A stretch of DNA of 64,000 nucleotides, from contig NZ_QKTX01000005.1 in assembly GCF_003253485.1 (NCBI RefSeq), positions 1-64,000 on the forward strand, written 5' to 3'. Position 1 is the first letter of the stretch, and every line of letters begins with the position of its first letter. The notes under the pieces are model-generated. The model ran no database searches, was not told the origin of the DNA, and saw only the letters and a list, made by a program, of their open reading frames with translations. Shown piece by piece: positions 1 through 8,795 of the stretch. The DNA comes from Algoriphagus aquaeductus. GTDB taxonomy: Bacteria > Bacteroidota > Bacteroidia > Cytophagales > Cyclobacteriaceae. A program made the translations under genes and the position numbers.

Positions 1-369
1 ACAGCTCTCGATAGGTGTCATGAATAGTCTTTTCCATCCCGCAACGTTAGTCCCCATTCCATTACCCTTCAAGATGTGGTTCTTCGGATGGATACAAATA
101 AGTATGTGATGAATGTGGTCACCTCCGGAGGATCCAAGGACATTTATTCTCCAGAAGGCCGAAATCGCTATACCATCGAAGAATTTCTCAGGCCTTTTGA
201 GGCTACGGCATACCTTTGCCTGATGCGTTATTTGCCCCCGTTTCATGTGGGCGGAACCCACCGGATTTCCCCTGAAGAGCTCGAAGGCAAAGCCCAGGTC
301 TATCGGGATTTGATTTTAACCCTGAGAGATGCTGAGCGCATTGATTTCCCATACATTCAAAAGACTTGA
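1..369 (+). pseudogene. KefF/KefG-type NAD(P)H oxidoreductase, 3' part, reading frame broken
   Basis: The last 95 or so codons read cleanly and match the C-terminal part of flavodoxin-fold KefF/KefG ancillary oxidoreductases: a VTSGG strand, an SPEGRNRYTIEEFLRPFE helix and an LPPFHVGGTHR segment. These proteins activate Kef K+ efflux systems, and a Kef-type antiporter follows directly. Upstream the frame fails: the same frame has a TAG at 25-27, while the preceding family segment (IVFSIPQR, resembling the family's IVFxFPxxWYS strand) is readable only in the third frame. The glycine-rich loop normally found between the QDVVL helix and the VTSGG strand is also missing. The gene is therefore either decayed or badly sequenced at this edge. 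A shorter product starting at the GTG at 76 would lack the flavin-binding core. Confidence 0.6.
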
Positions 370-371
370 CC

Positions 372-2246
372 ATGGAAGGATTTTTTGCACAAGCTATCAT
401 CTATATCCTTGCAGCGATCATTTGTGTATCGATTGCTAAAAAACTGGGAATGAGCTCCGTATTGGGTTACCTTCTTGCAGGAATCCTGATCGGCCCCTAT
501 GTATTCAAATTCATTTCTAACGAGTCCGAAGGACAGGACATCATGCACGGGACCGAGTTTGGTGTAGTCATGATGTTGTTTCTAATCGGATTGGAACTTG
601 AGCCCAAAAACCTTTGGAAAATGCGGGATTTGATTCTCCGGGTGGGATTGGCTCAGGTGCTGCTCACCTCGGGGGTGATTTTTTTATTGGGACTGGTCCT
701 CGGAGTTTCTTGGAACATTTCCTTGACCGCCGCTTTGTCTATTTCCCTTTCCTCAACGGCAATTGTCCTCCAATCCCTCAAGGAAAAGAATCAGATGGAC
801 AGTATCGAAGGAAAAATGTCCTTTGGAGTACTTCTGCTTCAGGATATAGCGGTGATACCGATTCTGGCTATTTTACCTCTCCTCGCCCTGAATGCTCCTG
901 AGCTGATGGAGGGGGGAAATCATGGTGGCTTTTTTGACCCATATCCGGGATGGATCCAAACCCTCGCCATATTTGCTGCTATAGGCCTCGCTATCTTAAT
1001 GAGCAGATATGCCTTCGGCCCTTTGTTGAAATTGGTGGTGAAGACCCATCTACGGGAACTGTTTGTAGCCACCGCTTTATTGATTGTGGTTGGAATCGCC
1101 TACTTAATGATCCTGGTGGGGTTGAGCCCTGCTCTTGGAGCCTTTTTGGCAGGAGTGGTTTTGGCCAATTCTCCCTATAAGCATGCGTTGGAAAGTGATT
1201 TGGAACCCTTCAAAGGCATCTTGTTGGGTTTATTTTTCATAGCCGTGGGCTCTACGATCAACTTTTCGCTGATTTCATCCGAACCCACAAAAATATTCGG
1301 ACTCACCCTTGGAGTCATGCTGGTGAAGGCGCTGATCTTATTGGGAATTGGAAAATTCAGAAAATTAAGTCTTCCCGAAAACCTCAATTTTGCCTTTGGT
1401 TTAGCACAGGCAAGCGAGTTTTCCTTCGTTACCTATTCTTTTGCCTTTCAGCTGGCGATTCTGACCCGTGCTGATGCTGATACCTTGATGGCGGTGACAG
1501 CATTAAGCATGGCATTAAGTCCGGTTTTGATGTTGATTTTGGACAAAACCATCATTCAACGGGAAGGAATGGCTGAAAAGAAAAAAGGTGGGGAATCAGA
1601 TTTGATCAACGAAAAAAATCAGGTGATTTTATTGGGTTTTGGAAATTTTGGCTCTACTGTCGGTCGCTTTCTAAGAGCAAACGGAGTTGAAGCGACCATC
1701 ATGGATTCCGATCCCGATCAGGTTGACTTTTTGAGGCAAATGGGCTTCAAGGTATATTTTGGTGATGGGACAAGAATAGACTTGCTGCATGCTGCGGGAG
1801 CCGAACAGGCGAAAATTTTGATTTCGGCCATTGACAGTACTGAGCACAGTATCAAAATCATCAAACTCTGTCGTGAACATTTTCCACATCTTGAAGTCAT
1901 GATTCGAGCCAGGAATCGATTTGATGCCTATGAACTCCTGGATGAGGGAGTGGATAATATCTATCGGGAGCATTTGGATACGTCTATTCGGATGGGAGAA
2001 GATGCTTTGAAAAAATTGGGATTTCGAGCACATACCGTACATCGGCTCGGCAAACAATTCAGAGATTACGATGAGCAAGCCCTAAAAGTGCTGGTCCAAT
2101 TCAAAAACAACCGAAAAGAATACATTTCCAAAGTCCGGAAGCAGATCGAAATGCAGGAAAGTCTATTGTCTGGCGAATTAAGCCGGAAATTTTCCCTCAA
2201 TGACCACGCTTGGGACAGTGAACAGATGAAGGATCAAAATTCTTAA
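372..2246 (+). CDS. KefB/KefC-type monovalent cation:proton antiporter (CPA2) with RCK/TrkA-N domain
   Basis: An inner-membrane antiporter of 624 residues, expected to exchange K+ (or Na+) for protons. Residues 1 to about 390 form a Na_H_Exchanger domain of roughly 12 hydrophobic segments, including the FLIGLELEP segment near residue 70 typical of Kef proteins. From about residue 416 a cytoplasmic RCK/TrkA-N domain begins with the nucleotide-binding motif GFGNFG and a following acidic residue (MDSDPDQ). I chose the ATG at 372, which overlaps the end of the KefF-like frame; a TTG six bases earlier is also open. The pairing with a KefF-like oxidoreductase supports a Kef-type K+ efflux role, but ion specificity and glutathione gating cannot be read from the sequence. 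Confidence 0.9.
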   Translation: MEGFFAQAIIYILAAIICVSIAKKLGMSSVLGYLLAGILIGPYVFKFISNESEGQDIMHGTEFGVVMMLFLIGLELEPKNLWKMRDLILRVGLAQVLLTSGVIFLLGLVLGVSWNISLTAALSISLSSTAIVLQSLKEKNQMDSIEGKMSFGVLLLQDIAVIPILAILPLLALNAPELMEGGNHGGFFDPYPGWIQTLAIFAAIGLAILMSRYAFGPLLKLVVKTHLRELFVATALLIVVGIAYLMILVGLSPALGAFLAGVVLANSPYKHALESDLEPFKGILLGLFFIAVGSTINFSLISSEPTKIFGLTLGVMLVKALILLGIGKFRKLSLPENLNFAFGLAQASEFSFVTYSFAFQLAILTRADADTLMAVTALSMALSPVLMLILDKTIIQREGMAEKKKGGESDLINEKNQVILLGFGNFGSTVGRFLRANGVEATIMDSDPDQVDFLRQMGFKVYFGDGTRIDLLHAAGAEQAKILISAIDSTEHSIKIIKLCREHFPHLEVMIRARNRFDAYELLDEGVDNIYREHLDTSIRMGEDALKKLGFRAHTVHRLGKQFRDYDEQALKVLVQFKNNRKEYISKVRKQIEMQESLLSGELSRKFSLNDHAWDSEQMKDQNS

Positions 2247-2312
2247 ATCTTAGAATATTCCAATTTTCCTTTAATTTGGAGATGTTTTCACCCAAAACAC
2301 GCCTCCCAATTA

Positions 2313-3860
2313 ATGGTTCGAAGCATTTTCCTGATGTTTTCGGGAATTTTCGCATGGAAGATTCTTCTGATTTGCCCTTCTATAGGAATCGCGCAAACTC
2401 AAGGTTATTATGATTCCCTGGAGCTTGCAAGGTCCAAGATGGATGAGAAAAAGCTAATCGAAGCTTTTGAAATACTCGATCAGTTGGAAAAGCAATTTCC
2501 AGGAGAAGAAAATCTGATCCGGATCAAAGGCCAGGCACTTTATTGGTCACAAGATTTTGAACTAACCAAATCCTTCTTTAGAACCAAGATTTCCAGTTTT
2601 CCAGACCTCCAGTGGATCAAACTTGATTATGGCAGGATTCTTTATGAACTCCATGAAAACAAGGAAGCAAAGGGAATTTTAGACCAATTTTTAGCACATC
2701 AGCCTGAGCATCCCGAGGCCAATCAAATGATGGCGACCTTGAATTATTGGGTAGGGCAATCCCCAAAAAAATCCTACGATTATCTGGAAAAGATTTTAAT
2801 CCCTTTTCCTGATAATCCATCGGCCCTTGAACTTCAAAAGGAAATCCGTGAAGGCACTTCCCCATTTTTCAAAATCATCACGGGCTATTTTTCGGATTCG
2901 CAACCTTTGCAGTTTTTCAATTTCCAACAGGAAGGTTCATTTTACCTCCATAGTAAAATTCAACCCGGCTATTCCTTGAATTACAGAAGTTATTCAATGG
3001 GTACAAACGTCTTTTCCATACAAGCCTGGAATAAAATCGGTTGGACCCAAACAGGTACGTCCCTCCTTCTCCGGGGAGGAATGGCGAGTTCTTCGATTTG
3101 GGATGGGGCTGAGTTGACTTTTGGGGGCGTATTTTCTCAGCGAATCTCGAAGGATATCGAGTTACGAGCCTCTGTTGATCGAGAGGCCTACTTTTACACC
3201 TTGGCAAGTTTGCAGGAAAAGATCATCCCGTTAGTCTTCCGGGCAGAGTTGGGAAGAGAAGTCAGCTCCACCTGGACAGGAAAAGTTCTTTTCCAACGAT
3301 CCAATTTCGAGGACAACAACAGCGTCCAAACGATTTCCTTTTGGGGTCTTTACCCCTTGATGAATCAGAATTTGGTTCGGATAGACCTGGGTTATGCTTT
3401 CATGACTTCTGATTCCGAAGAAGTGAGATTCGAACCGAACCAGCCCATCCTTAACAGACCAAACAACACGGCCATTGGAGAAGTAATCCCGGGTTCATAT
3501 ACCCCATATTTCACGCCGATCCATCAACAGGTACATGGTCTTTTGGCAAAATTGAATGTCAATTTTTCCGGGAATGTGAAATTGGCAATTTCTGGAAATG
3601 TTGGAGTGTATGCTGAAATCGATAATCCAAACACCATCTATTATGGAGGTCCCGGAGTAGGAAATGCGCCCATAAAGCCTTCAGATATTTTCTTGGAATT
3701 ATTCCCAACCCGGTACAACCCGATGGATTTATCCGCTGAGATCACTTGTAACCTGAGCTCAGGTACGTCCCTAAAAATGCAATACACCTATCAGAAAACG
3801 ATCTTTTTTGAAAGCAATGCTATTCAAGCTGGTCTAAACTTTAGAATTTGGAATGACTGA
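2313..3860 (+). CDS. TPR / outer-membrane beta-barrel protein of a putative exopolysaccharide operon
   Basis: A 515-residue exported protein. A hydrophobic N-terminal signal peptide ends near IGIAQ. Residues 30-180 are helical TPR-like repeats (for example LARSKMDEKKLIEAFEILDQ). From about residue 190 to the end the sequence alternates aromatic and small residues in the way of an outer-membrane barrel of a dozen or more strands. This TPR-plus-barrel plan resembles PgaA, BcsC and AlgK/AlgE export proteins. It overlaps the downstream glycosyltransferase by 8 bases, so the two are probably translated together. I infer that it carries or guides a polysaccharide across the outer membrane. Similar YaiO-type barrels exist whose role is unproven. 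Confidence 0.7.
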   Translation: MVRSIFLMFSGIFAWKILLICPSIGIAQTQGYYDSLELARSKMDEKKLIEAFEILDQLEKQFPGEENLIRIKGQALYWSQDFELTKSFFRTKISSFPDLQWIKLDYGRILYELHENKEAKGILDQFLAHQPEHPEANQMMATLNYWVGQSPKKSYDYLEKILIPFPDNPSALELQKEIREGTSPFFKIITGYFSDSQPLQFFNFQQEGSFYLHSKIQPGYSLNYRSYSMGTNVFSIQAWNKIGWTQTGTSLLLRGGMASSSIWDGAELTFGGVFSQRISKDIELRASVDREAYFYTLASLQEKIIPLVFRAELGREVSSTWTGKVLFQRSNFEDNNSVQTISFWGLYPLMNQNLVRIDLGYAFMTSDSEEVRFEPNQPILNRPNNTAIGEVIPGSYTPYFTPIHQQVHGLLAKLNVNFSGNVKLAISGNVGVYAEIDNPNTIYYGGPGVGNAPIKPSDIFLELFPTRYNPMDLSAEITCNLSSGTSLKMQYTYQKTIFFESNAIQAGLNFRIWND

Positions 3861-5469
3861 TCGTAGGTTTCAACATTTGTGGTCCTACCAAAAGGCCAAA
3901 AAGGTTACCCGGAGAGAAAAGTTTCTTTTGGCTGTTTTGGTGATTGCGGGGATTGCTTCCATTCTTCGGATGGGGGAATGGTGGTTTAGGTCAGAGCACG
4001 TTGGAAACGTAGCTCTCTTTTTGGTTTTATCACTTGTTTTTTGGTACGGAATGACTCGGCTAGTCATCATTTGGGTGAATTATCTGAAAATCGGAAATCC
4101 GAAAAAGATCGAAGCTCCTCAAAATCTTAAAGTGGCCATTTTCACCACCAGCTCACTGGGGGAACCGCTTTCTATGTTTGAAAAGACCCTCGAGGCCTGC
4201 TCCAAAATCACCTATCCCCACACCACCTATCTTTTGGATGATACCCAAGATCCCGAGTTCAGAAAAGTGGCTGAAAAATATGGAGCAGTTTGGTTGGAAT
4301 TGGTGGGTCTTCCGGGAGCAAAAGCCGGAAAGATCAATGCAGCTTTATCAAAAACGACCGAGGACTTTGTATTGGTGTTGGATCCGGACCATATCCCATT
4401 TCCCAACTTTCTGGACGAGGTGCTCGGTTTTTTCAATGATCCTGAAGTGGGGTATGTACAAGTTTCGCAGGGCTATTACAATCAATATCGTTCATTTACG
4501 GCGCTGGCAGCAGCAGAGCAGACTTACACGTTTTATGGACCTACTCAAATGGGCATGCATGGGTACAATTGTGCGGTGGTAATTGGTGCGAATTGTACCT
4601 TTCGAAGAAAAGCACTCGAATCTGCCGGAGGTCATGGAGTGGGATTAGCAGAGGACCTCGTCACGGCCATCCGGATTCATGCACAGGGCTGGAAATCCAT
4701 CTATCATCCTGTGATTGTCGCGAGAGGATTGGTGCCAGAGGACTTTGGATCTTTTTGCAAGCAACAACTCAAATGGGCCCGCGGAGTCCATGAGGTATTA
4801 TTCGATGAAGTTCCAAAACTTTTCAAAAAGCTGAGTTTCTGGCAAAAGTTGTCCTATCTCACCATTGGCACTTATTATCTGGAGGGTTTTACGACACTCA
4901 TCTATCTCTTGATTCCATTTTTGTATTTCTGGACGGGGATTCTTCCCGCCCAGATGTCTTTTCTGGAATTTGTGACCCACGGTTTTCCAATTGTATTTTT
5001 CTCCACGTCGATTTACCTCTACGTTCAAAGGTGGCTTTGTGATCCAAAAACGGAGCGAGGAATCCATTGGAGAGGGATGATCATGAAGTTTGCCTGTTGG
5101 CCGGTGTTTTTCTTGGGGTTTGTTCTTTCGCTCTTAAATAAAAAAATCCCCTATATCCCTACCGCGAAGCAAGCCGTGATCGGCGGTGTTTCTCCTTTTG
5201 CCAAGCCTCTTCTGGTCCAACTTGTAATTTTCCTGCTGACATTAGGAACAGTAATGTACCAACGAATCTGGGTGCTGTCCGAAGTGGAGTTACTGAGTAC
5301 GGCTGAAATCACCTATGGGATGCTTTTCTTTGCTTTGATTCCTTTCTTTATGGCGGTTTGCAGCATGTATGCCGTTTGGGAATCCGGGCGATTAGAGGTG
5401 GCATCGCCATGGGAACAGGTAAACTTGAATCAGATTAAACACGGTAAAAAAGAAGTAAATCATCCATGA
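3853..5469 (+). CDS. Cellulose-synthase-like family 2 glycosyltransferase (processive)
   Basis: A 538-residue membrane glycosyltransferase. Two N-terminal and several C-terminal membrane helices flank a cytoplasmic GT2 domain. The four processive-GT motifs are visible: the first aspartates in LLDDTQD near residue 127, the metal-binding DPDH at 177-180, the catalytic-base ED at 267-268, and a QxxRW-type motif QQLKW at 304-308. No PilZ domain follows, unlike BcsA, so c-di-GMP control through this protein is not evident. It overlaps the genes on both sides (8 and 4 bases), tying it to the barrel protein and the GH26-like hydrolase. The polymer is unknown; cellulose, mixed-linkage glucan, mannan or PNAG-like products are all possible. 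Confidence 0.88.
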   Translation: MTDRRFQHLWSYQKAKKVTRREKFLLAVLVIAGIASILRMGEWWFRSEHVGNVALFLVLSLVFWYGMTRLVIIWVNYLKIGNPKKIEAPQNLKVAIFTTSSLGEPLSMFEKTLEACSKITYPHTTYLLDDTQDPEFRKVAEKYGAVWLELVGLPGAKAGKINAALSKTTEDFVLVLDPDHIPFPNFLDEVLGFFNDPEVGYVQVSQGYYNQYRSFTALAAAEQTYTFYGPTQMGMHGYNCAVVIGANCTFRRKALESAGGHGVGLAEDLVTAIRIHAQGWKSIYHPVIVARGLVPEDFGSFCKQQLKWARGVHEVLFDEVPKLFKKLSFWQKLSYLTIGTYYLEGFTTLIYLLIPFLYFWTGILPAQMSFLEFVTHGFPIVFFSTSIYLYVQRWLCDPKTERGIHWRGMIMKFACWPVFFLGFVLSLLNKKIPYIPTAKQAVIGGVSPFAKPLLVQLVIFLLTLGTVMYQRIWVLSEVELLSTAEITYGMLFFALIPFFMAVCSMYAVWESGRLEVASPWEQVNLNQIKHGKKEVNHP

Positions 5470-6620
5470 AAAAAGTAATCGCCCGCTTTTCCGTAGTTTT
5501 TGCCGCCATCGTAGTTGGGCTGACTTTAGTCTACCTGCTCGCGTTTCTAGGAGATAAATCTTCTGGACCTGCCGAAAATTTGCTCAATTCACTCAACCGA
5601 TCAGTTTTTGAATTGGAGGAGGAATATATCCTGAAACACAAATCCGAAAGTCGTGCCCAACGTCTCAAATGGCTAGGTGCTTCGCTTCGAAACAAGGATT
5701 CACTTCAAAGTTTAAATCGGTTTTTGCTTGGCGCGTATGACCATAGGGTCGATATTTCCCTTCAGCCCATCCTTGACTTGGAGGATTCGCTGCGAACTAC
5801 TTTTCCGCTCATCCACATCTACACCGCTTGGGGGAGCAAAAAAGAGCAACGGTTTCCCGCTGAGAAAGTAAGAGCCATTACCACATTGGGTTCTATCCCT
5901 GTCATCACCTGGGAACCTTGGCTAAATGATTTTACCGGAGGAGAAAATCAGGGAATTCCTACAGGCCAAGATCCAAATAAAGGTGGGCTCAAGCGGATAG
6001 TAGTGGGCAAATATGACACTTATATTCGGCAATGGGCCGAAGAAGCCAAGGATTCGGGCGTAACGCTCCTGCTCAGGCTTGGACATGAAATGAACGATCC
6101 CTATCGATATCCCTGGGGACCTCAAAACAATCAGCCTGAGGATTACATTGCTGCTTGGAAACATGTCGTAGGCATTTTCAGAGAATTGAAGGCTGACAAT
6201 GTGATATGGATATGGGCACCCCATCTCGCTTATGGGGAATTGGAGGCGTTTTTTCCAGGCGCTGATTGGGTAGACTGGATCTCCACCGGCACATTGAATT
6301 ATGGAACCGTTGCCCCCTGGAGTCAATGGTGGAGCTTTGAGGAAATTTTTGGAAAACACTATCCAGAACTGGAATCTTATCAAAAGCCTATCCTGATTGC
6401 AGAATTCGGATCGCTTTCGGTTGGAGGCAACCGTTCAGAATGGTACGGAGCAGCGTTGAAGAACTTCAAAACAAGATTCCCTATGGTCAAATCCTTACTG
6501 CTTTTCCACCATGGCAATGACAACAGTACCACTTACCAAAGTTTGGATTGGACCATTCAGCGTGATCAGGAAGTGTTGGACACCTTAAGAAAGTATCTTC
6601 CTGAAATTCTTGAAAAATAA
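5466..6620 (+). CDS. GH26-like glycoside hydrolase (beta-mannanase/beta-glucanase type), membrane-anchored
   Basis: A 384-residue protein with one N-terminal hydrophobic segment (residues 8-30), so probably secreted or anchored facing the periplasm. The fold looks like a TIM barrel of the GH26 clan: strand end WEPW, acid/base motif RLGHEMN with Glu208, then WIWAP, and the nucleophile in ILIAEFGS with Glu313. These two glutamates sit about 105 residues apart, as in GH26. It starts in an ATGA overlap with the glycosyltransferase. Polysaccharide synthases often carry a hydrolase that trims or releases the polymer (BcsZ, AlgL, PgaB), and I infer that role here. The family assignment is by motif; the substrate is not determined. 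Confidence 0.8.
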   Translation: MKKVIARFSVVFAAIVVGLTLVYLLAFLGDKSSGPAENLLNSLNRSVFELEEEYILKHKSESRAQRLKWLGASLRNKDSLQSLNRFLLGAYDHRVDISLQPILDLEDSLRTTFPLIHIYTAWGSKKEQRFPAEKVRAITTLGSIPVITWEPWLNDFTGGENQGIPTGQDPNKGGLKRIVVGKYDTYIRQWAEEAKDSGVTLLLRLGHEMNDPYRYPWGPQNNQPEDYIAAWKHVVGIFRELKADNVIWIWAPHLAYGELEAFFPGADWVDWISTGTLNYGTVAPWSQWWSFEEIFGKHYPELESYQKPILIAEFGSLSVGGNRSEWYGAALKNFKTRFPMVKSLLLFHHGNDNSTTYQSLDWTIQRDQEVLDTLRKYLPEILEK

Positions 6621-6639
6621 TAATTGAAATTGTTGGATT

Positions 6640-6656
6640 ATTAAACACTGTTTAAT
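6640..6656. promoter_or_regulatory. Palindromic operator upstream of the TetR gene
   Basis: ATTAAACACTGTTTAAT is a perfect 17-base palindrome around a central C, 26 bases before the ATG of the TetR-family gene. A near-identical copy (15 of 17 bases) lies upstream of the efflux operon. The size and symmetry fit a TetR dimer site, so I infer autoregulation. Confidence 0.75.
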
Positions 6657-6682
6657 TACATTTGATCGTTCAAAAAATAATC

Positions 6683-7300
6683 ATGGGAATCTCAGATCGG
6701 AAAGAAAGAGAAAAGGAAGAATTGAGGGAGCGGATCTTATCTGCTGCCAAGTCCCTATTTCTTGAAAAAGGAATTGAGAAAACCTCTATCCGAAATATCG
6801 CGGATCAGATCGAATACAGTCCGGGAATTATTTACCATTACTTCAAAGATAAGAACGAGATTTTTCACGCTTTACATCAAGGAGGATTCAGACAGTTGAT
6901 GGATAAAATGAGTGTCTTAGCCTCGGTCCGCAATCCTTTAGAAAGACTGAAAGCCATGGGAAGTATTTATGTAAGGTTTGCCATGGAAAATCCTGACATG
7001 TACGATCTTATGTTTATCAAGGAAGCGCCCATTGACCATGTTGCAAGTTCCGAACATGACGATTGGAAAGAAGGGGGAGGGACATTTAATTACCTCAGAC
7101 TGACCATACGAGAGTGCATTGCCCAAGGAAATTTTCAAGGACATGACGAGGAAGCCCTCTCCTATTTGATCTGGTCTGCGGTACATGGCATGGTTTCGCT
7201 GCATATCAGAAAGCGATGTGAAGTCATTTGTTCTGATCGACAAACGAACATTGTAGCTGATGGTCTTGAGGAATTTTTCAAGATGCTGGATCGACTTTAA
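6683..7300 (+). CDS. TetR/AcrR family transcriptional regulator
   Basis: A 205-residue DNA-binding repressor. The N-terminal TetR_N helix-turn-helix is clear at residues 12-58: helix one ERILSAAKSLFLEKG, then TSIRNIADQIEYSPGIIYHYFKDKNEIF. The rest is an all-helical ligand-binding domain with the WSAVHGMVSLHI helix common in this family. I chose the ATG at 6683; a TTG 21 bases upstream is in frame but lies closer to the operator. It sits between the polysaccharide operon and an RND efflux operon. The same palindrome precedes this gene and the efflux operon, so it very likely represses both itself and the pump. The inducer is unknown. Confidence 0.92.
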   Translation: MGISDRKEREKEELRERILSAAKSLFLEKGIEKTSIRNIADQIEYSPGIIYHYFKDKNEIFHALHQGGFRQLMDKMSVLASVRNPLERLKAMGSIYVRFAMENPDMYDLMFIKEAPIDHVASSEHDDWKEGGGTFNYLRLTIRECIAQGNFQGHDEEALSYLIWSAVHGMVSLHIRKRCEVICSDRQTNIVADGLEEFFKMLDRL

Positions 7301-7316
7301 AAAAATTTGCCATGAA

Positions 7317-7333
7317 ATTAAACACTGTTCATT
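7317..7333. promoter_or_regulatory. Second TetR operator copy, upstream of the efflux operon
   Basis: ATTAAACACTGTTCATT matches the palindrome in front of the TetR gene at 15 of 17 positions, with the left half-site intact and the right half-site degraded at two bases. It lies 110 bases before the first efflux gene. A partial third repeat (ATAACACTGAATAAT) follows within 20 bases. It probably overlaps the operon promoter. Confidence 0.65.
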
Positions 7334-7442
7334 TTTATAACACTGAATAATATAATAATATCTGTCAGGAGTGCAACCCTATACCGCCGGTATTAATCTA
7401 TTCCTTGATCTAATCTGAGACCACAGAAAACTATTCCCCAAT

Positions 7443-8792
7443 ATGAAAAAATCCCTTCTCCTTCTTCTGGGATGCTTGGTTTTGACTCCAGTCGAATCCA
7501 TGGCTCAAGGCCAGCTCGAAGCCTATATTTCCTTCGGTCTTGAAAACAATCTGGTCCTGAAAGAAAAAAGCATCGAATTGGAAAAAAGCCTTTTGGCCCT
7601 TAAAGAGGCTAAAAGTTACTTTTTGCCCTCTTTAGATTTTGGGGCCAATTACACGCTGGCAAGCGGTGGCCGAACCATTGATATACCCATTGGTACGCTG
7701 CTCAACCCGGTGTATGCTACTCTTAATCAACTGACTGGCTCTAATGCTTTTCCTCAATTGGAAAATGTATCCGAGCAGTTTCTCCCTGACAATTTCTATG
7801 ATGCCCGGTTTCGGGCAAGCTTACCGATCTACAACAAAGACCTTCAGTATCAAAAGCAGATCCGGGCCGATCAGATTCGCATTTCCCAATATGAACTGGA
7901 AATCTACAAATCGCACCTAACTCAAGAAATCAAAATTGCCTACTTCACCTTTTTGAGTGCCCACACGGCAGTGGAATTGATCCAAAGCAGCAAAAGATTG
8001 GTCCTTCAGAATCTTAAAGACAACCAATCCCTATTGAAAAACGGGAAGGTATTGCCTGCCGCTGTTTTGCGAGCCGAAAGCGAGGTTCAGAACATCGAAG
8101 CCATGCTGATCGATGCAGAAAATAAAAGGAAAAATTCGGCTCAATACTTTAATTTTCTTTTGAACCGCCCATTGTCCGAACCGATTATTGCTGAAAACCA
8201 AGCGCTGGATCTTGACGGAATTACACGGATTCTTGAAGAAACCAATTTAAAGCTAAGACCTGAAATCCTTCAAATCCAAACCGCTGAATCGATTCAACAA
8301 ACGCTACTGCAGTCAGGAAGATCGTTTTGGGTACCCAAAGTCAACACTTTTGCAGACCTCGGCTCTCAGGCCTTTGACTGGAAGTTTGACAGCCGGTCCA
8401 GGTACCTGATTTGGGGCCTAAACCTTAGTGTGCCTATTTTTCAGGGAGGTCGAAATCGGACCCAAATCCAACGGGCCCAGCTCGGAATTCAATCCATTCA
8501 GAATCAAATGCAACTCTTGGATCAAAAACTCCATCTGGAACTAGAGTTGGGAAAAAATGAACTCCAGACGCAGATCGCATCTTTAAAGTCAGCTGAAAAA
8601 AAGCTGGAAGCGGCCAATGCCTATTTCAGATTAGTGGATCGGGGCTACCGCGAGGGAGTCAATTCCCTGATCGAATTTATCGATGCCCGCAACCAATTTA
8701 CCCAAGCCAGTCTTCAACAAAACATCATTTCCTATCAGGTCCTCAAGAGCCTGGCACAACTTGAGCGTCAACTCCAAACTCAAACCAATTAA
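7443..8792 (+). CDS. TolC-family outer-membrane efflux protein
   Basis: A 449-residue outer-membrane channel protein with a Sec signal peptide ending near ESMAQ. It shows the two-fold repeated OEP pattern: long coiled-coil helices (LEKSLLALKEAKSYFLPSLD early, and a matching helix pair near residues 290-400) separated by short beta strands, with the second half containing VPIFQGGRNRTQIQRAQ, a hallmark of the family. It is the first gene of the pump operon and is followed after 3 bases by the adaptor. The trimer would form the outer-membrane exit duct of the tripartite RND pump. Confidence 0.93.
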   Translation: MKKSLLLLLGCLVLTPVESMAQGQLEAYISFGLENNLVLKEKSIELEKSLLALKEAKSYFLPSLDFGANYTLASGGRTIDIPIGTLLNPVYATLNQLTGSNAFPQLENVSEQFLPDNFYDARFRASLPIYNKDLQYQKQIRADQIRISQYELEIYKSHLTQEIKIAYFTFLSAHTAVELIQSSKRLVLQNLKDNQSLLKNGKVLPAAVLRAESEVQNIEAMLIDAENKRKNSAQYFNFLLNRPLSEPIIAENQALDLDGITRILEETNLKLRPEILQIQTAESIQQTLLQSGRSFWVPKVNTFADLGSQAFDWKFDSRSRYLIWGLNLSVPIFQGGRNRTQIQRAQLGIQSIQNQMQLLDQKLHLELELGKNELQTQIASLKSAEKKLEAANAYFRLVDRGYREGVNSLIEFIDARNQFTQASLQQNIISYQVLKSLAQLERQLQTQTN

Positions 8793-8795
8793 GTC

